From UBA1181 sp045639525 (GTDB lineage Bacteria > Bacteroidota > Bacteroidia > Bacteroidales > Paludibacteraceae): a stretch of 64,000 bases of DNA. The stretch's first letter is position 1. Each line of letters begins with the position of its first letter. The notes under the pieces were generated by a model. That model had not been told where the DNA came from, did no database searches, and saw nothing but the letters and a program-made list of their open reading frames with translations. The position numbers and the translations under genes were made by a program. The stretch covers positions 1 to 64,000 of the forward strand of contig JAZUDI010000068.1 of NCBI GenBank assembly GCA_045639525.1, given 5' to 3'. This document shows, piece by piece, positions 60,796 through 64,000 of the stretch.

Positions 60796-60991
60796 ATATA
60801 TTGTTTTTTTTATTTTTAGCGTCTTTAACAATGATAACTAAATCGATTAGCATTCAAGCAACTGTGTATAGTTTAATTTCCCAAGCACTGCTTGGAAAAT
60901 TGGGAACCGAAGATATAACAGCCTCATATTTGAATGTTCCCATATTGGCCTAAACGTCTACTATGCAAATATAGTGATTCTCATGAATATT

Positions 60992-61909
60992 TCACTCATA
61001 CCTTGATCCATCTTTCGTGATAAGGAAATCTATGGTATATTCGTAATCCGTGTAACTCCAGAGTCCAATTTCATAGAAGAGTCCATCCACTTCTTTCACA
61101 TAACCCAGTTCGTGTGTTTCGTTGTAATAACATCTGAATCCAGACTCCTCTACGATTTGTATAAAACTCTCTTTATATTTTGGTTTATCTTCAAACCTCC
61201 ATTCAAATTTATCATCCAACAATTTAAACTCGCCGACACCCTCGAAAATACAAGGGTAATATTGCGCATATTGAGTCTTCGTTTTAATTTGTTCCCATGA
61301 TACTTTAGAACCGATGGTAATACCATTTACCACATCAAATTCGCCTTTATTAATCAACTTTTCTGGTTCAATATTACTGTATTTGATTTTTGAGTAATCA
61401 TACTTACTCTTATCCACTACAGTGAAATAGTATCCCCATTTATTATCTATATCACCAGAAATGACCGAGACACCATTGTTACCGTTCCACTTAAAAAAAT
61501 CGAAATAATAGCAAACATTGTAGTTGGCCTCTTCCAGAACAGTCTTATATTGGTCCGCATAAAGATTGATAGGATTGTTAGGAGAATAATCATTTAGGCT
61601 TCCATTGATATCCGGTGCCCAGAAAAAGATGCTGATCTCTCCTTGTTTGGTTGGTTTAATAGTTTGGTAATAACCCGTTTCAGGACCTGGACAAATGAAT
61701 CGTTTAGCGGATTCATTAATCTTACAGATCTCTTCCCACGTGATATGCTCCTTGATGACAGGAACAAACACTTGGTTATTCTCTGGTTCATCATCATCCT
61801 CGTCGTAGTTATGATTATTGTTGATAGAGATGGAACAAGAACTCATCATGAAAACAACTGACATGATAAGCGATGACAAAACTCCTAAATTTAAAATTTT
61901 CTTTTTCAT
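60992..61909 (-). CDS. Putative lipoprotein of unknown function
   Basis: A type II signal peptide with a lipobox ending MMSSC, followed by an acidic linker (YDEDDDEPENNQ), predicts a lipid-anchored envelope protein. The remaining 260 residues show two related halves, each with a W-E-x-I start (ITWEEICKINESAKRFICPG, VSWEQIKTKTQYAQYYPCIF). I do not recognise the family. It stands alone between the toxin-antitoxin pair and the thioesterase gene. Confidence 0.8.
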   Translation of the reverse strand: MKKKILNLGVLSSLIMSVVFMMSSCSISINNNHNYDEDDDEPENNQVFVPVIKEHITWEEICKINESAKRFICPGPETGYYQTIKPTKQGEISIFFWAPDINGSLNDYSPNNPINLYADQYKTVLEEANYNVCYYFDFFKWNGNNGVSVISGDIDNKWGYYFTVVDKSKYDYSKIKYSNIEPEKLINKGEFDVVNGITIGSKVSWEQIKTKTQYAQYYPCIFEGVGEFKLLDDKFEWRFEDKPKYKESFIQIVEESGFRCYYNETHELGYVKEVDGLFYEIGLWSYTDYEYTIDFLITKDGSRYE

Positions 61910-61982
61910 ATATAAAAAAAATATTGTAACTCATTATCAATTGTAATGATTTCAAGCAATTGTATCCAGCTTAATCTCGCAA

Positions 61983-62396
61983 TCACATCAGTTCGTCAAA
62001 TCCGAACTCCTTCTTCAACCGATAGCCTAAACCTGTAACCACAGCCAAAATTTCACCATTTTGGTTCTTCACTTTAATGTCGCAATAGGGCAATTTGTGG
62101 TGGTTCACCACCTCCGAACACTCCGCCACCAGACGATCGCCCAACTGGGCGGATTGGATGAATGTAATCGTATTGGAAATGCCCAAAGAGAGAATGCCAT
62201 GCGAGTTGGCCACCGCCGCGAAGGCGAGGTCCGCCAAGGTGTACATCACGCCACCTTGGCAAACGCCAGCACCATTCAAATGATTTTCAGCAACGACCAG
62301 TTCCGCGCGGGCATACCCTTCACGCACCTCCGTGATCTGTGCCCCTATGCTTTTAGCGAACTTGTCGTTATTGTTCAAATTTTCCAGAAGTGTCAT
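61983..62396 (-). CDS. PaaI-like hot-dog thioesterase
   Basis: A 137-residue hot-dog thioesterase with the PaaI signature HLNGAGVCQGGVMYTLADLAFA. PaaI hydrolyses ring-hydroxylated phenylacetyl-CoA and relieves CoA trapping. It follows the aminotransferase gene by 11 bp, and the partial PaaK-like ligase lies upstream on the same strand, so a shared aryl-CoA role is reasonable. Confidence 0.9.
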   Translation of the reverse strand: MTLLENLNNNDKFAKSIGAQITEVREGYARAELVVAENHLNGAGVCQGGVMYTLADLAFAAVANSHGILSLGISNTITFIQSAQLGDRLVAECSEVVNHHKLPYCDIKVKNQNGEILAVVTGLGYRLKKEFGFDELM

Positions 62397-62407
62397 CCCT
62401 GTAATTA

Positions 62408-63718
62408 TTAATGATTCTTCTTAAAGGCTTCGATACGCTCCTTGAACATCGCCTCCTGCTCCTTCTTGAAGAAAGAGGTGCAGACACGCACGCCTTGTTC
62501 GTTGGAACCCATGGTATCCAACGGGAAGACTGCGATACCGTAGTACATCAACTCACGGGTCAGCTGCAAATCGTTCATGCCTGGATATTGTACGGTAAAG
62601 TAGAATCCATCCGCCAAAGGTGCGCCCATGTCGTTGTCATATACCAAATAGAAGCCATTGGCCAATAAGACATCCTTCATGTATTTCGCGCGACGGCCAT
62701 ACTCCTTCACATCATCCAAGAAATTGTATTTACCCTCGCATGCTGCCTCCATCAAGGCCGCCATCGCATGTTGAACGCTGTGTGTCGTACCGCTGGAGAG
62801 CGTGTACATCAAACGGTTGCAGAAGAAGTTACCGAACTCTCCCACTCCGAATTTATCCGCTAACGGCTTATAGACGCGTTTGTAGAGCTTATTGCTGATG
62901 CAAGTGACACCGATACGCTGTCCCGCGTATGAGAAGGCCTTGGAGCCCGAAACCCACAACACATAGTTGTCGGTGTATTTAGCGACGGTCGCTTGGTAAG
63001 GCGCTTCGAACGGATGGGACAAATCACGACGGAAATCCATCGCGAAATAGGCCAAATCCTCCAAGACGATCACATCGTACTTATCCGCCAAACCTGCGAT
63101 TCCCTTCAACTCCTCCTCAGTGAAACATACCCATGACGGGTTGTTCGGATTGGAATAGACGATAGAGTTGATATTTCCAACGGCTAAAATCTCATCCAAC
63201 TTCTTGATCAGATCCGCGCCACGGAAATCGTGGATATCCAATCCCACATGCTTCAAACCGATTACATCACATTGCGTGGTTTGCACAGGGAAACCTGGTT
63301 GGATAAACAATACAGTATCCTTTTTAGTACCCGCAGAGGCGTGATAGATGGCTGTGAAGGTGGCGAAAGTGCCTTGCATGCTTCCTGTGGTAGGAATACA
63401 GCAAAGTGGCTCAATATCAACACCTATGAATGCTTTCACGAACTGCGAAGCGGCGTTCTTGATGCGTGGGATACCACCATTCGGAGGGTAGACGGTTGCG
63501 CAACCGCTGGCCAAAGCCTCTTGCTCCGCCTTCAAGGCGATCTCAGAGGGTTGTAAACCTGGTACACCCATCTCCAAGTGGATCACAGGCTGCCCTGTCT
63601 TCTCTTCCAACAATTTGGAGAGGGCTTGAATATCACGAATGGTCGCTTTTGAGAAGTCACCCAACGCCATGCTATCCATGGCGTCGGTGACAATTTTATA
63701 ATCTAATGGCATATTCAA
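62408..63718 (-). CDS. PLP-dependent class I/II aminotransferase
   Basis: A fold-type I aminotransferase of 436 residues. VHPxxP-like region LEMGVPGLQPSE and YPPNGGIPRIKNA, the cofactor segment IVYSNPNNPSWVCF, DVIVLEDLAYFAMD, and the Schiff-base lysine in WVSGSKAFSYAGQRIG are all present. The substrate is unknown. Its place between a PaaK-like ligase and a PaaI-like thioesterase suggests an aromatic amino acid or aryl-keto acid, which is inference. It starts just inside an AT-rich repeat. Confidence 0.9.
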   Translation of the reverse strand: MNMPLDYKIVTDAMDSMALGDFSKATIRDIQALSKLLEEKTGQPVIHLEMGVPGLQPSEIALKAEQEALASGCATVYPPNGGIPRIKNAASQFVKAFIGVDIEPLCCIPTTGSMQGTFATFTAIYHASAGTKKDTVLFIQPGFPVQTTQCDVIGLKHVGLDIHDFRGADLIKKLDEILAVGNINSIVYSNPNNPSWVCFTEEELKGIAGLADKYDVIVLEDLAYFAMDFRRDLSHPFEAPYQATVAKYTDNYVLWVSGSKAFSYAGQRIGVTCISNKLYKRVYKPLADKFGVGEFGNFFCNRLMYTLSSGTTHSVQHAMAALMEAACEGKYNFLDDVKEYGRRAKYMKDVLLANGFYLVYDNDMGAPLADGFYFTVQYPGMNDLQLTRELMYYGIAVFPLDTMGSNEQGVRVCTSFFKKEQEAMFKERIEAFKKNH

Positions 63719-63840
63719 TTTAATTAAGAATTATGAATTAAGAATTATGAATTATAAATCTGACTTATAGCCAATCAAGAGTTAAGAGAACTAGAATAAC
63801 ACATCTTAATTCTTAAATCTTAACTCTTAAATCTTAAATC
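63719..63840. repeat. AT-rich AATTAAGAATTATGAATT repeats in inverted halves
   Basis: The left part (63719-63760) repeats GAATTATGAATTAAG units, and the right part (63803-63840) repeats CTTAAATCTTAACTCTTAA, largely its reverse complement. The style matches the tRNA spacer at 92-190 and the in-frame stretch in hsdS. Confidence 0.65.
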
Positions 63841-64000
63841 TACTGGAACTTACGTTTATCGTTTACATGTTTTGCCTTGCCAATGGAACGCTCGATGCTT
63901 CCTGGAGGCAAAATATGGATATTTGGCTTGATACCCACCAAGCTGACAATACGGTCGTACAGAGGCTTGATGAACGGCATCTGCTTCTCTGGATTCACGC
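63840..64000 (-). CDS. Second PaaK-like phenylacetate-CoA ligase (3' end only)
   Basis: Only the last 53 codons are in the window; the gene runs off the right edge. The end VSLVGIKPNIHILPPGSIER and KAKHVNDKRKFQ is typical of the other Bacteroidota PaaK-type ligase and differs from the paaK at 54026 (ending VRVKDLRTVYQ). It is upstream of the aminotransferase and thioesterase genes on the same strand. Confidence 0.8.
   Translation of the reverse strand, partial: VNPEKQMPFIKPLYDRIVSLVGIKPNIHILPPGSIERSIGKAKHVNDKRKFQ

Noticed and set aside
60796..60831. Twelve extra N-terminal codons of the YafQ antitoxin
   Set aside because: The sequence is AT-rich leader with repeated lysine and isoleucine codons, and the internal ATG at 60795 begins the structured part.

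Overview
The window reads as chromosome of a member of the Bacteroidota, most likely order Bacteroidales. The evidence is: several secreted proteins end in type IX secretion (Por) C-terminal sorting domains; many genes carry the Bacteroidota promoter signature TTTG / TAnnTTTG (for example upstream of era, purF, prfC, the GT4 gene and the porin gene); and the family content is typical (long PurF, DUF1508, PIN-PhoH, NhaC, DUF4143 ATPase, CotH/lamin-tail proteins). A secreted GH10 xylanase points to a plant-polysaccharide user. I cannot name the species.

Layout. 1-500: two near-identical tRNA-Val(UAC) genes on the minus strand. 501-2387: GH10 xylanase whose catalytic domain sits inside a split carbohydrate-binding module. 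2567-13231: a type I restriction-modification island, hsdM - DUF1016 nuclease - Bro-N/Fic fusion - second DUF1016 nuclease - hsdS - three-gene toxin-antitoxin-like insert - hsdR - two small unknown genes. Several junctions carry copied sequence from neighbouring gene ends, as if cargo genes were slotted in one at a time. 13361-13464: nested hairpin repeats. 13560-21002: folC (-), PIN-PhoH, era, der and a two-gene membrane operon. 21117-30815: purF, glmS, pyrG and a fused carAB, four consecutive glutamine amidotransferases feeding purine, amino-sugar and pyrimidine synthesis. 30832-31754: a GNAT toxin-antitoxin pair bracketed by identical 34-bp copies of the carAB terminator. 31850-34978: prfC, a FlK-like thioesterase, trmD and a DUF1508 protein.

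35113-46544 is rich in exported proteins: a DUF333-papain protease with sorting domain, a tail-fibre-like protein, a 48-residue membrane peptide, an AAA+ ATPase apparently split by a frameshift, a CotH/lamin-tail protein, a DUF6055-like HEXXH protein and a hypothetical. 47014-58261 holds a GT4 glycosyltransferase coupled to an esterase, an NhaC antiporter, an unknown coiled-coil protein, a metal-type AraC regulator with a heavy-metal permease, phenylacetate-CoA ligase, a porin and a sodium/solute symporter. At 51798-51995 two unrelated gene ends (paaK and esterase) are fused back to back as remnants. 58323-60831 is a patch of turnover: a DUF4143 ATPase behind three 41-bp-spaced repeats, a truncated type III methyltransferase carrying an in-frame palindromic repeat, dense inverted repeats and a YafQ-type toxin-antitoxin pair. 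60992-64000 ends with a lipoprotein, a PaaI thioesterase, an aminotransferase and the 3' end of a second PaaK-like ligase.

The strongest candidates for something new are the cassette-built restriction island, the carAB fusion inside an all-amidotransferase operon, the split CBM/GH10 architecture, and the terminator-flanked toxin-antitoxin insertion. All family calls come from reading motifs by eye; no database search was run.
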